Shown in pieces: positions 63,839 to 64,000 of a stretch of 64,000 bases of DNA; the first letter of the stretch is position 1, and the number at the start of each line of letters is the position of its first letter. The DNA comes from Actinoallomurus bryophytorum. Lineage in GTDB: Bacteria > Actinomycetota > Actinomycetes > Streptosporangiales > Streptosporangiaceae. Where the stretch lies: NCBI RefSeq assembly GCF_006716425.1, contig NZ_VFOZ01000002.1:930001-994000 (forward strand). The letters run 5' to 3'. A program made the translations under genes and the position numbers. The notes beneath the pieces are model-generated. The model had not been told where the DNA came from, did no database searches, and saw only the letters and a list, made by a program, of their open reading frames with translations.

Positions 63839-64000
63839 TCAGGCCTTGGCACGCTCCTGCTTGAGGCGGAGCTCATCTTGGCGGACCCGGGTCTGGATGG
63901 TCTGCTCGCGTTCCAGCCAGCCGGGCCTTTCGGCCTTCAAGGTCTCGATCTCGGCGGTGGTCAGAGGGCCGGTGATGTCGGCGCGGGCCAGGCCCGAGAT
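63839..64000 (-). CDS. C-terminal part of a DUF5997-family protein (partial)
   Basis: The frame enters from the right edge and ends at TGA 63839-63841. The visible 53 residues contain ISGLARADITGPLTTAEIET, PGWLEREQTIQTRVRQ and a basic KQERAKA tail, the pattern of DUF5997 C termini. The family is common in actinobacteria and of unknown function. The start lies outside the window. Confidence 0.65.
   Translation of the reverse strand: MSGLARADITGPLTTAEIETLKAERPGWLEREQTIQTRVRQDELRLKQERAKA

Overview
The window is a high-GC actinobacterial chromosome segment. The strong G/C third-position bias, frequent GTG starts, dense MFS/TetR/ArsR/LacI regulation and many secreted glycosidases point to a soil actinomycete. 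A Streptosporangiales or Thermomonosporaceae-like host is an inference and was not tested. No intact tRNA or rRNA gene is present. Several tRNA 3' fragments mark old integration sites.

Layout. (1) 1-5.4 kb: a translationally coupled set of a zinc alcohol dehydrogenase, a LarA-N/DUF2088 protein and a PlsC acyltransferase, closed by a perfect hairpin, then a PNPOx-like flavoprotein and an NmrA-type SDR. (2) 5.4-10.7 kb: secreted GH3 and GH25 enzymes, an AlkB-type dioxygenase and an MFS exporter, then a broken MerR gene and a broken alpha/beta hydrolase. (3) 10.8-16.9 kb: a visibly lower-GC island next to a degenerate tRNA-Gly. It carries a three-gene operon on the minus strand: a DUF5663-like small protein, a large P-loop ATPase and a large divergent adenosine deaminase. 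The last two match the RdrA/RdrB pair of the RADAR anti-phage system. The small first gene is the unusual part. (4) 17-26 kb: chitinase, EF-hand protein, DUF5010 glycosidase, an HxlR/FMN reductase pair, an MFS-MarR fusion, TetR and a PPM-type methyltransferase.

(5) 25-41 kb: a near-complete L-rhamnose regulon. One minus-strand operon runs ABC importer (rhaT-P-Q-S), mutarotase rhaM, isomerase rhaI, bifunctional rhamnulose-1-P aldolase/lactaldehyde dehydrogenase, secreted GH78 alpha-L-rhamnosidase and an arabinose-isomerase-like enzyme. Divergent from it are a LacI-type regulator and rhamnulokinase rhaB, with two similar dyads between them. Together these release rhamnose from glycosides, import it, interconvert its anomers, isomerise and phosphorylate it, and cleave it to DHAP and lactaldehyde, which is oxidised to lactate. 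(6) 40.7-48 kb: aldo/keto reductase, secreted trypsin-like protease, P450, M64 peptidase, VOC protein and a KDPG-type aldolase.

(7) 48-55 kb: an integration graveyard at tRNA-Phe 3'-half repeats. Two identical 44-bp copies lie exactly 5,200 bp apart, with a third truncated copy. The segment holds two different integrase remnants, an IS110 remnant, a broken DUF5958 gene and an intact ArsR-type/MFS pair. (8) 55-64 kb: SDR plus hydrolase, a large LuxR-family (LAL) regulator, a FAD monooxygenase divergent from a TetR with clear operators, a second TetR with two tandem operators upstream of a VOC/LLM-oxidoreductase pair, and the end of a DUF5997 gene.
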